From: Deuterostichococcus epilithicus
Lineage: Eukaryota > Chlorophyta > Trebouxiophyceae > Prasiolales > Stichococcaceae
Length of the DNA: 64,000 bases
Reading direction: 5' to 3'
Assembly: GCA_033439295.1 (NCBI GenBank)
Contig: JAVTLE010000003.1
Location: 372,001-436,000 of the forward strand
A program made the position numbers and the translations under genes. The number at the start of each line of letters is the position of its first letter. Positions within the stretch are counted from its first letter, which is position 1. Under the pieces are notes generated by a model. The model had not been told where the DNA came from. It saw only the letters and a program-made list of their open reading frames with translations, and did not search any database. Shown one piece after another: positions 23,167-33,301 of the stretch.

Positions 23167-25815
23167 ATGATGGTATGGCAGCGAGCCTCGGACTGCCTGG
23201 CGTCGGCCGGGGCCAGGTGCAGCAGCTCTGCAGCGGCCTGCCACGGCTGGGTCACGAATGCCGGGCCGCGCACCCGCATGTGTGGCCTCTTCGTGCTGGC
23301 GATCACGCTCACGGCACTGTGCATTGCGACGCCGTGGCTGCCCTACTCGCCATGGAACAAGCCCGTCTCCAGGTACGTTCCTGGCCTATCCTGCCCTCGG
23401 TGCTCTGATTCTGCGCAGCAGTCCGTACATACATGAACGGACATGCATGAAATCAATCTGTTTGGGTTTTGGGGAGGAAGTAGACGTCTTGCCTTGGCTC
23501 CGAGCTTTTCCTTGCGGTTGTTGCCTCCGGCAACACTGCTGGCAGAAGCAAACATTGACTGCTGCTGTGACTGGCCCTGCACGCCTTTACTTCCACGGTA
23601 GACCGAAAGCGTCTGGCCCCCAAACAAGGTTGGCATGGTTGAGGAGCCAGCGACCATGAATTCGATTCGTGCTTGGTGCCGACTCGTCCTCGGTCGTGTT
23701 GTTCATGCGAGATTCTTTGGCAAAACAACAAGAACGCTGGTCAATGAACAGGTTCGGGCTGGTGGAGGAGCCAGCGCCCATGAACTCCACGCTGGTGGTG
23801 CCGCGCATCATCCACCAGACCTGGAAGACGGAGGATGTACCAGAGATCTGGCAGCACGCCCGCAAGTGAGCTGCGAAGTCAGGCTTCTGTCGTGCCTGTG
23901 CCCGCAGGCGCTCGTGCTTGCCGTCGGCAACTCCGCGCTGGCCCATGCTGCAACTCACGATCTTGCTTGTCTTGTACGCTTGTGTGGGGTTGCGTTCCCA
24001 AGCGAAACCCCTGCCATGGTAATCCTGCCCTGAGGTCAGGCGTCGAAGGCGGTCGCACTGCGTTTCTGAATTCGCAGCTGCCAGCGCTGCGACCAAGTTC
24101 AACCTTGTGTCCCCTATGCATCTGCAGGGAGTGCCAGCGGCTGCACCCCGGCTACGAGTTCAAGCTGTGGACGGACAAGAGTGCGCGGCAGCTGGTGGCG
24201 GAGGAGTATCCGGAGTTCCTGGACATGTATGACAGCTACGGCTATGGCATCCAGGTGCGAGGATGCAGGAAGCAGCCGTGAACATGTCACTTACCTGCAC
24301 GATATCTCACACGAGTTGCTGGACACGTCAGCCATGGCTGTTGCGTCCTGGTGAGATGAGTTTCGTCGGAAGCAGGAAGCAATAGAGAAAACCTCGCCTA
24401 GAAATTTTTTTGTGGCGATGTGTGACAGCTACGGTTACCGACATGCAAGTGCGGCGCTTAGCTGACAGCCTAGCAGCAGCATAAACGCTCGCCACCCACC
24501 TGTTTTGCCGGGACGGCAGATGCGCCAGACGCCGATGGCGTGCCAGCAGAAGGCGGCACAGCCTTGACTTTCCAAGTCGGATAGCTTGCGTTGAACCCTA
24601 AACCAGGTGGGAGATATGGTGCGGACCGGCTGGGCCATCCTCAGTCGGCATCGCACATCGCAGCACAGCGCTTTTCTTGACATCGGGTTCTGGCTGGAAA
24701 GCAAGACTAGAGTCGAGCACCACATGCAGATTCGGCCCCTGCACTTGACTTACCTACCTATTGCCGTGCAGCGTGCGGACGCGATGCGGCTATTCTTCCT
24801 GCACAAGTACGGCGGCATCTACATCGACCTGGACATTGAGTGCCGCCGCTCGCTGGACTTCCTGCGCCACTACAGCTGGGTCATGCCCCAGGTTCGCCTT
24901 TCCTTCCTAACCTTCTCTGTTGGATCATTGAAAAACGTGATGCGCTTGTCTTGTGCGATGCTTTTTTTGCCCAGCGCTGGCCATTTGGCTTGCATGCAGA
25001 GCATGAAGGTTTTGGGTGTTAGGCTGGACATCTGCAGCTGGACAGCGATGCTGCTCGACAGCCGTGAATGTCTCTGGCTTTGAGCCCAAACCAGGTCCCT
25101 TGCGCAGACCAAGCCGGTGGGCTTCAGCAACGACTTCATGGTGGCGGCGGTGGGACACCCGTTCCTGCTGCGCATGATCAACGCGCTGCCCAAGTGGAAC
25201 AAGCGCTTTGGCAGCAAGTACCCCACCGTCATGTTCAGCACCGGTCCCATGTTCGTGTCCTACCAGGTGCGGCATTGCAGATCCCAGTGTTTGGCCCGCG
25301 TCGTGGACCCTCCTTACTACCGGCTGCGTGGTGTGAGCAGCCTGACGTGAGCAGTTTGGTCGCGTAACGTGCAACAACGCTGCGCACGCCTGCTGGGTTC
25401 TGCAAACCCAACCTCTTCTTTCACCCACCGTCATCCACCGAGCCAGTCCCTGTGGTGCGCCAGCAGCCGCAGCGCGGTCTTGACGACCTGAATTGAATTG
25501 ATGACCCGAAACCTTGAATTCCTCCCTCGCTGCGCGCAGGCGGCGCACTACAAGCCGCAGGCAGACCTGTTCGTGCTGCCGGAGTGCCTGTACGGCAAGT
25601 ACACCCCGTGCGAGGAGACGCTGTTCAAGCACTACGTGGGGTCCACCTGGCACGGCTCTGACGCCTCCACCCTGAAGTGGATCTTCAGGGAGCGCGCGCC
25701 GCTGCTGAGCATCGTCGTGGTCAGCGGCGTCGGCCTCACGGCGCTGGCCGTCTCGCGCGGCTGGCTGGCGGCCTGGGCCGGCAGCGCGCCGGCGGCCGCC
25801 GCCAAGGCGCACTGA
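23167..25815 (+). CDS. GT32-type DXD glycosyltransferase (OCH1/MIPC-synthase-like)
   Basis: A Golgi-type sugar transferase of family GT32 (Gly_transf_sug), related to yeast OCH1 and to the catalytic subunits of inositol-phosphoceramide mannosyltransferase. Exons are about 23167-23372, 23752-23865, 24128-24254, 24772-24891, 25108-25266 and 25540-25815. An N-terminal signal anchor (MCGLFVLAITLTALCIATPW, from 23278) follows a short cytosolic lead. Family motifs are in order: VPRIIHQTWKTEDVPEIW, then ECQRLHPGYEFKLWTDKSA, then RADAMRLFFLHKYGGIYIDL with the metal-binding DLD, then VGHPFLLRMINALPKW. A second hydrophobic helix sits close to the C-terminus (LSIVVVSGVGLTALAVSRGW), a topology seen in MIPC synthases. 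The acceptor, lipid or glycan, cannot be told from sequence. Two exon-edge echoes lie in its introns. An alternative start is the ATG at 23278. Confidence 0.87.
23629..23682 (+). repeat. echo of glycosyltransferase exon 2 start
   Basis: This copy of about 54 bases resembles the first part of exon 2 (23752 onward). It begins, like the exon, right after an AG with GTT, and it keeps an exact GAGGAGCCAGCG core. It lies about 120 bases upstream of the real start. Confidence 0.78.
24415..24456 (+). repeat. echo of glycosyltransferase exon 3 end
   Basis: The end of exon 3 (DMYDSYGYGIQ then GTGCGAGG, to 24254) reappears about 190 bases later as a copy sharing TGACAGCTACGG and a GTGCGGCG donor-like end. 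Confidence 0.75.
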
Positions 25816-26481
25816 GCGGCGGCGGAGGCCTGCGCGGGCGCTCGCGACTCGCTTGCTCTGCTGCTGGCAGCCAAGGCTACAGGGTTTGCAGGCGGAAGGC
25901 TGGGGGAGTCCACGGCTGACATGCACGACACCGCGCAGCCCTCGGAGGCGGCCGCAGGAGGCTGCGGAGGCTCAGGTCCCGAAATTAATCAGCGGCAACT
26001 GCAGCAGCTGCCGTGAACAATGCCCGCTCGTGGGCGGTGGTGATGCACTTGACAAACGTCTCCCTCCCAGTGTATAGTTTGTACCTAGACACACATGGTT
26101 TCAGGCATTGTAGGCCTCTTTTCAGAGCTCATTGTGCGCGGCACTTAGTTTTGACAGCTCTGAACGGACCTCTAGCTCTGACTCACTGCGTCTTGCCTCA
26201 GGATGATGAGACACTCAGCCTGTCGGCAACCCAATGAGCACAGCTGCTCAAGGACCGGCCCGGGGATTTGGTCACCTGCAAGCCTGCAATCCTTATTTCA
26301 TCGTCTTTGGAGAATATATCTGAGTCCATCTTGCCGAAGACTTGGAAAGAAAGACCGCAGCACAACTGGCACGAAAAATACAAGCACCTAGGCCCGATGA
26401 GTGCAGCCTGCATTCAAGGTTGTGCGTCGAAAGAATCCAATTCTGCGCTCCTCTCGATGCGACTTTGCTGAAGAAACTCGA
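25816..26481. other. spacer between convergent genes
   Basis: Holds the 3' flanks of the glycosyltransferase gene and of the minus-strand exosome gene. No further gene or repeat was recognised. Confidence 0.5.
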
Positions 26482-28464
26482 CTAGGAGTGCATTGCCACC
26501 GCCGTCTCCGCATCTTCCAATGCCTCTGCCAGGTACCGTGCCACCTCTCGGTGTCGCAGCCGCGCATGCGCTATGCAGTCCTGCAGCTGCGCAGTGCCAC
26601 TGAGTGGCGCACCGCCAAGCTTCTGGAGACCTGCACGTTACAAACCAGTGAGGTCAGGGTGGAGAAATCCTTGCGAGCACGAGCACAACCGCTCTGCCCA
26701 GGCCGACCCCGCCACTTCTGGCAACGGCTGCGCCTCAGACTGGGACTGCTGACCTAAATCTTACCCCCAATTGGTTGCTCAGCGCCGCCGCCTCAGCTGT
26801 GCGCAGAACGGCAGGCAGTGCCAGAGCTGAGCTGCCAGCACCCTGGCTGCACATGAGCCAACAATTCCAATGACCGCCAGGAGCAGGGCGGACGTCATCG
26901 CGCTAATGGTGTCATTCGGAAAGGGATTGCGCCAGGCGGCTGACCCTTTGGTCCAAAAGAGCGTCCTTACTTACGAGGCCCACCACCTATTATCCGGAAA
27001 AGGGATCGCCCACCTAGCAAGTCGCCGTCCTGGTCCAGGATGACTGCCACGCTGGAGGCGAGGCGTGGCTCCTCTGCCGCCGCTGGGTCCACTATGCACG
27101 ATGAGCCCAGGAAGCCGCACGTGAGGCTGACTGGCATGCAGACGAGGCTCAGCCGCCTGCGGAACAGAGCCAACCGTGTCTTGAGCTTGCATCACATGGA
27201 CGCCAACTTGCAGGCCAAAACAGCAATATATATCGTACATGCACATTGATGGTGTCGCAGCACCGCTTGCCTGGCGTCAGACAGCTTGAAGCCGGCTGCT
27301 TGACCCACTTTACCATATTGGCTCATCCAATCACTGATACCGTCCACACCTGTGCTCGTCTGTTGCTGCTGCATCGGGCTCCACCGCTGTCTCCGCCTCG
27401 GCCGACGGCACAACAGCACCCTCCTCGTTGACGGCCACATGAGGGATGGCCAGGCTGCGCAGCGCCGCCACCGCCGCCAGCAGCGTCACATCCAGCAGGG
27501 AGCCGTCTGCAGGTGCGGCAAGCGCCGAGCTGTCAGCAAGCCTGGACGTTAACGCATCGTGACGCCGCCCAGCCAACCCGCATGCATCCGTGGCAGCACA
27601 ACGCACACAGCGGGCAGCGCAGCTGTAGCACAGCATGAGGAAATCGTCTCAGGTGAGTCGCCTCGCCTGCATCCAGGACGTAAATATCCAGGTAGACCAG
27701 CCACGCAGCCTTGCCCTCCGCTATGCACAGCTGCCGGCCGTCCACCAGCCGGCCCACGAGGCTGCCCACCTGCTCCGATAGCATCTGCAGGCAGGATGCT
27801 CAGTTGGGAGGTACAGTCCCCATCGGAAGGGGCGTACACCGCACCAGTCGGGCGGCCTGCTCAATAGCGGCACAGCCCTTGCATCCAGAGTCTTTATTAT
27901 TGTATTGAGACCGCAGACGATGGCCTGATGCAGGCAGCGCGGCGGACCTGCGCCGTTGGCGAGGGCCGCCCCGGGCGCGTGTGCGGCGAGCACATGGGCG
28001 TCAGCTCCACCGTGGTGACTACTTGGCCCTCCCCCGGCGCCTCCTCCCCCGGCTGCATGGTCTCCATTTTGATGCATGCCAGCGCCGTTGCGCTGCCGAT
28101 CTGCAGTGTCAGAATGGTGAAACCCATTGCTCGAATCGTTGCCATAAAGTACCTGCTGGATATCAGTGATGATAAACGAAGTATATGTGTGCCAAGACGT
28201 CTTCGTGCCGCTCATGCTAGCTAGAGCCGTCCCGCCGCTGGCAGCGGCAGGCCGGATGTACTCAACTATTTTTCACACCTTCACAAGCGCCGATGCGTCC
28301 GCCGTCGTGATGGAATTCAGGCCGATGCTGACTGCGCGCGGCCGGCCAAGGGGCCGGCCGTCAGGCCGCACCCCCTCTGCTACAAACCGCGCGTAGTATT
28401 CATTTGGGTAAAGTTTCTCAAACGCCTCGCTCTGCGGCCCAGAAACGGCGGCTGATGCAGCCAT
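26482..28464 (-). CDS. RRP43: exosome complex component RRP43 (EXOSC8-like)
   Basis: RNase PH-fold subunit of the RNA exosome ring, which handles 3' processing and decay of RNA. Seven exons align to the family without gaps. The first (28464 downward) has NEYYARFVAEGVRPDGRPLG, then an ITTADASALVK block. The second has IGSATALACIKMETMQPGEE and VVTTVELTPMCSPHTRPG. Next come GKAAWLVYLDIYVLDA, SLLDVTLLAAVAALRSLAIP, CMPVSLTCGFLGSSCIVDPA, and the final exon with GAPLSGTAQLQDCIAHARLR before TAG at 26482-26484. Family conservation forces a GC donor after VLDA (about 27667). The catalytic residues of bacterial RNase PH are not expected in this subunit, so its role is structural and RNA-binding. Start chosen: the only ATG in frame ahead of the first conserved block. 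It is transcribed toward the glycosyltransferase gene. Confidence 0.92.
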
Positions 28465-29134
28465 TCCACACGCTGGTCCGTCTGGTATCTGCTATCTGAC
28501 CTTCTGGACGTGCTAGAGGCGGAAGTTGGTTCCGGAGAATGGGATTGGAGACCGCCTGATCGCCTTTGGTCGGCCGGCTTTATCGTTATTGAGAGGAGTT
28601 GTAGGATTTTAAGAAATATTGTAGGAGTTTAGGAAAGGGCAATGTGAATGCGACAGTGCTAGAGGATTGCTTGTAAGTTCGCCATTCGCCGCGACATGCC
28701 AATCACCGCAAAGGGGCCCTTTCAGGCAGCTCTCCAGACCTCTCAATTACCTTCCGCGGTCCAATGACGCGCATGTTTCGCTTGGCGCTTGCATGTGCGC
28801 ATGACTTCCACAACGTCGAGACGCCTGAGCACGAACAGACTCGTTGCGCTGCCGCTGGCGCGTGCAAAAGCTGGTGGGTGTGCACTTCGCAGCCATGTGG
28901 GCACAGCGCTTTTGCCTTAAACCGCTATAATCAAGCCACAAGTGCCAAGGGGCCACGGCCGCCTTGGGAGCGAACACCAATGTGCCACGATCTGGCTGAC
29001 AAGTGCCCAACTGCGAATACCAGCAGGCCATCGCTCTGCATCCCGTACAGACTGATAGCGCCGCCGACGCAGGATGGAGCCATGATGATTGGCTGTCCGG
29101 CATGCATATGGCCCGGCAAATAGCCGGCGAGCAA
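28465..29134. other. spacer between RRP43 and HYPK genes
   Basis: Both flanking genes are on the minus strand, so this holds the RRP43 promoter and the HYPK 3' flank. Part of it, about 28560-28690, is noticeably more AT-rich than the rest of the window. No gene seen. Confidence 0.5.
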
Positions 29135-29934
29135 TCAGAGAAACGACTCCAGCGCAGCAACGACGTCGCCGCCGTGCTCCCGCAATCGCCGCTCTGCTCG
29201 CTTTTTATTTACCTCGAATTCTGCCGCGATGATGGCCACATCGTCCTGGCTGATCTTCACCGCTGCCAACTCCTTTTCCCTGTGCGGACGCATAGAGACT
29301 GCATCAATAAAAGTAGCTCTGTGCGTGAGGGTTGAGCTGGTGCTGCTGTGCTGTGCTACATGATACTTGGCTGAGCTACCGTGCTGTGTCACACACAATG
29401 CACTACACGCAGCCAATACAAGGCTCTGCAGGAACAGCCCGTTCCAGTCATATGGCGTGTTGAGTCTACAACGGTTTGCAAGACAGGGGGACCAGTAGAG
29501 GTGCGCAGTAATGGCTCGCCTTCGTCGCTGCTTCTCCTGGTCTGCCTGTTGCGCCGCGGCGAGCGCGGCCATTGCGCTCTGTGCTTTGCTGGTGTCCAGT
29601 GTCTGTTCCTCCTCCACCTGCGCCGATAGCAGACACCATGATTGTGTCAGAGATCGGGGCGTACGTGTGCTTATGCGGTGCACGGCGCTGCCTGCACATA
29701 AAAGCCTGGCAGCAGATGCGGCTCGCCGCCAGCACATCATGCTCCATGATCCCGGCATGCTCCGATGGTTGAAGGAACCTTGCGTCGTTCAGTGTGTGCG
29801 CTTCAGGTTTCGTGCATGGTCATATTGAAAAAGCTCACATGGTCGGTGAGCTTGTCGAGGCTCTTGGCCGCCTGCGCCGACTCGCGGTCCTTCTTCACGT
29901 CCTCCAGAGCCTCCTCCCCCTCGTCCTCCGCCAT
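29135..29934 (-). CDS. HYPK: HYPK-like protein (NatA-associated UBA protein)
   Basis: HYPK binds and tunes the ribosome-bound N-terminal acetyltransferase NatA. Three exons (about 29839-29934, 29520-29617 and 29135-29279) make 112 residues, close to the family's usual size. The N-terminal half is charged and helical (DEGEEALEDVKKDRESAQAA, then DKLTDH). The middle has SAMAALAAAQQADQEKQRRR. The C-terminal UBA-like part reads EKELAAVKISQDDVAIIAAE then RAERRLREHGGDVVAALES, the hallmark of the family. Joining exons 2 and 3 to match the family (RRREKELA) requires a GC donor (AAG then GCGAGC). The bL9 gene starts 450 bases away in the opposite direction, so the two may share a promoter. This pairing is interesting because both products serve ribosomes, although bL9 is organellar. 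Confidence 0.88.
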
Positions 29935-30383
29935 GGCGACTGCTTCAGTCAGCAGTCAATAGCGGAGTCGCAGCAGGCCAAGAGACGCCTCAGTAACTCG
30001 GCGCCCCGCTGTGCGTCAACGCTGACATAGTTGGAGATTTGAGGCAATCTGACTTTGGCCTGCAGCCGTTCAACGATGCTTTGGCCAGCAGTCACAAGGA
30101 CCCGTAGAGTGGTTGATGAGGTGAGGTCTTGGATGAAGCGTGCGTCAACTGCGAGCAAATGTGCGAGCTTTTGGCATGCTGCCGCAGTCTCGCCGCCGGT
30201 CGCGATCATGATGCGCTGGCGGCAAGTGGCGACTCCACAACCGGTTTGCAAGGAGCTTGATCGCTTGTTCAAGCGTGTCAGCTTATTCAAGCGCTCCAGA
30301 TCAGCGTCGCCTCCTCCTTTGCAAGCTGTGCGAAGGACGTTTGTGTGAGAAGGTGACTTTGCCGAATCTGCAGCAGACCGGTC
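29935..30383. promoter_or_regulatory. divergent spacer HYPK / bL9
   Basis: About 450 bases between two divergent start codons; must contain both promoters. No specific element recognised. Confidence 0.55.
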
Positions 30384-32054
30384 ATGGCGTCAGCAGGCCT
30401 GACTTCCGAGTTCCTGGGCCAGGCAGTGGTGAGATTCTGTAAGCGTACAGTGCCTACAGGGCGCAACGAAGCCGCTCAGAGCCTGACACGCTCATACTGC
30501 CAGCCAGCATTGCTGGTGGCTGTTGCTTCCACCGCATTCTGTCACTGACGGAGCTGCTGTGCAGAGCTCCAGTCAATCTGGGGTAATGTTGTTGCTGTAC
30601 CCATGCAGCACCGGCGAACCTGTGGCCTGCGGGCGCCGACGGCAGCTGCGCCCGCACGGGCGCCCTTCAGGATTGTGGCGCAGAAAAAGGTCACAAAAAA
30701 GCAGAAGGTGAGGCTGATATCGAGATGGACCACACCTCCTCAATGTAGGGCCGCCTCCGAGGCCCGCACACGGAGGCCATGCCCTGGCCTGCATACACGG
30801 TTTGCACGCGACAGCATGAATGGTTCTCAGCCATGGTGGCGCCCCGCGCAGGTGATCCTGACGAAGGACCTGCCGGGCACGGGCGTCAAGGGCGACCTGG
30901 CGCAGGTCAACTACGGCTTCTTCCGTAATTACCTGCACCCGCAGCGCATTGCCGTGCCGGCCACCACAGGCATCCTTGAGTGCGCTTCCCGGCCAGATCC
31001 TCTCACCCTGGATGTTCTCTGCTGTTCGCAAGCATTAGTCGCTCCTGATTTGTGCATCCCCAACGTGCTGGAAAGCGGTGGCGGTCCTCTGGCGTTGCAA
31101 TCCAAGACACACCAAATGTCCTGTCGGCAGGCAAATCCAGCGGAAGGAGGCGTCTGAGGAGCGGGCGAGGATGGACGTGAAGGCCAAGGCGCAGGCTATG
31201 GCCACAGCGCTGGCCACCATCGGCAAGTTTATCATTCGCAAGAAGGTGCGCATAGTCCGTCTGCTAATCTGCGGCCAGTCTGCTGTACCGCGTCTCGAGT
31301 CCAGATGTAGTTCCACTCACTTTCATTTAATGCACTCGGCCCTTGCTGAACGTGCGCCAGCTGACAAGAATTTACTTCTGATGCTGAAGCACAAGGATGG
31401 GGCCATGCTGCCTACTCACTTGCATGTGCATCGATGCTTCTGTACGGTGTGGAGCACAGGCCTTCTTGTTGTTGACAGGAGTGTTGACGCACGCTGCTCG
31501 TCGCACGCCTGCAGGTCGGCGAAAAGGACCAGATATTTGGGTCGGTCACCGCGGCGGAGGTGGTGGAGGCAATCGAGATGCAGACCGGACGCCAGCTGGA
31601 CAAGAAGGTACTGCTCTACCGGCCTGCCTTTCCCTTCTGTTGATCGGGACCAGGGGTGTTGTCGCCAAGGCCATTCCATTGGCCGAGCCGGGCATGCCGT
31701 TGCAGACAACGGGTAGGCGCAGGGGGCGCTGGCGGCCCTCACCTGGCCGTTCACAAATTATTCGACATCGGCGCCTAGTAGGATCTGGAGCCTCAAGCAT
31801 GACACACGACATCGGCACAGAACGTGGCCCTGCAGGAGATCAAGGTGCTGGGCAGTAGTTAGCCAATTTAGTCTGTTGGATTTCCGGCACCTGATAAACA
31901 TGGTCTGTGTCGAGACACACTCCGCTGCTGTGTGCAGAACGTGGAGCTGCCGGAGATCAAGACGCTGGGCACCTACGATGCCTCTGTCAAGCTGCACCCC
32001 GAGGTCAGCGGCAACTTCAAGGTCGTCGTCCAGAAGCTCAAGGAGCAGAAATAG
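30384..32054 (+). CDS. ribosomal protein bL9, organellar (plastid-type)
   Basis: Large-subunit protein bL9 of a bacterial-type ribosome. Six exons join in phase: 30384-30428, 30609-30707, 30852-30979, 31131-31245, 31515-31607 and 31938-32054. The first two code for a transit peptide (MASAGLTSEFLGQAV, then HRRTCGLRAPTAAAPARAPF). The N domain begins VILTKDLPGTGVKGDLAQVN with YGFFRNYLHPQRIAVPA. A charged connecting helix follows (RKEASEERARMDVKAKAQ), then the C domain (QIFGSVTAAEVVEAIEMQTG and VELPEIKTLGTYDASVKLHP). All conserved blocks are present at normal length. The start at 30384 was chosen because the 15-codon exon ends at a good GTGAGA donor in phase 0; an ATG at 30603 would skip it. The last intron contains an exon echo that could act as an alternative last exon. 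Confidence 0.9.
31821..31862 (+). repeat. echo of bL9 exon 6 with in-frame stop (possible alternative terminal exon)
   Basis: After a CGGCACAG acceptor-like site the sequence codes NVALQEIKVLGSS and a TAG at 31860-31862. The true exon 6, 117 bases later, starts NVELPEIKTLGTY. Since exon 5 ends in phase 0, splicing to the echo would give a bL9 lacking most of its C domain. Confidence 0.75.
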
Positions 32055-33301
32055 GCAGGCGCAAACGGGGCAGCGGAACCAGCCGGAGGGCAAGGCCGAG
32101 GGCAACAGCTGGGTGGAACCAGGGCAGCCGCAGTCAGCAGGCGGCGTCAGCAGCAGCAGCGCAGGGCCATTCCTGATCCGGAGCGCCTGGTAGCAGCGCT
32201 GGTTGCATGCCCTGCAGTGTGTGCCAGTCCTTGCAGATCACTCGTGCATGATGTGCAACGAGGAAACGTGTTGACAATTACATGCTGATAGGCAGGCACG
32301 CGGCAAACCGGCAGATATACCTCTTGGTACAGAATGACGTCGAAATACTTGCGGCATGGTGTCCACACACGCAAGTCCACAGAGCAACGCATTACCTACT
32401 CGGAGTCATGTCGTAGTCAGCTTCGACCAACCTCGTACGTCAACTGACAATCTGTAGTCAAAAATGTTTAGCCTGCAAAAATACCGAGTGATACCCAATG
32501 AATACCTGACGCTCTCCCAACTTCCCTTCAGATAAATCCAGCTGACACCACCAGGCGCCCCTGAAAAATGAACAGTTCGTTCTGCCCCACAGCCTCATCA
32601 CGCAGGCCTGCCTGCTCGGCAGGCTTGCATGACGATGCCGGCAACGGACGATCTGCCGTTTGGAAGACGGCGCTGCCTGCCGCGAGCTCTGGCGCGCGTT
32701 ACGCCATGCCGACGCCGCCCAACGCCGGGCAGGCCGCCGGCATGCCCTGGCGGTGTGCCTAAATGACAGGATTGCAAGCGCCTGCCCTGGCCAGGGTGCC
32801 CCACATATGCCATGGCCGGGATGCGCTGGCAGCTCCGATGCGGCGCGCGGATGCTGGACCCCTGATCACTCCGCATGCCTCGGCTGTTGATTGGCATGCG
32901 CACTGTGCGGGGGTTTCGCCCCTTGGCGCGGCATATCTGCACAACAAGCCAGGCTATATTGAGGTGTAGGAACATCACCGTGAAGTATGGTGTCGAAAGT
33001 AGCTGTGGGGTTCATGGCCACGGCGAGGCTCTGGGTGTCATCATCAGAGACATACAGCAAGACCCACCTTGGTTATGTGCTGGACCGTCTGAGGCCGCGC
33101 GCCTGCAAGCAGGCATCAGGGGCCATCGTACCACTCCAAGCCAGGCTGTGCCGTCGAGGTTTCAGTCCGCTGGAGAAATTATATGGAGTCCCGCCTGTGC
33201 ATTGCCTACCTCATGTGTTTCGATAGCGATCGACTTCGCTGCTAAACGAAACACACACATGCTCATGATGCAGCGATGCTTCGAAGAGTCGGAGAACCCA
33301 C
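32055..33301. other. spacer of 1.2 kb downstream of bL9 and of the cellulase gene
   Basis: Convergent 3' flanks. On the minus strand about 32856-32943 resembles, in diverged form, the cellulase-gene exon that starts at about 33738 (both start ATATGCC after a GCAG acceptor and share GTGCGCAT and CAACAG blocks). It may be a further module exon or a decayed copy. Otherwise nothing recognisable. Confidence 0.45.

Noticed and set aside
29135-29758. A 207-codon minus-strand frame over HYPK
   Set aside because: It reads through two real introns; only parts match the family, and the three-exon model with 112 residues fits far better.
32568-33060. Short frames on both strands downstream of the cellulase gene
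   Set aside because: No recognisable domain and conflicting frames; only a weak resemblance of part of the region to a cellulase module exon is noted.
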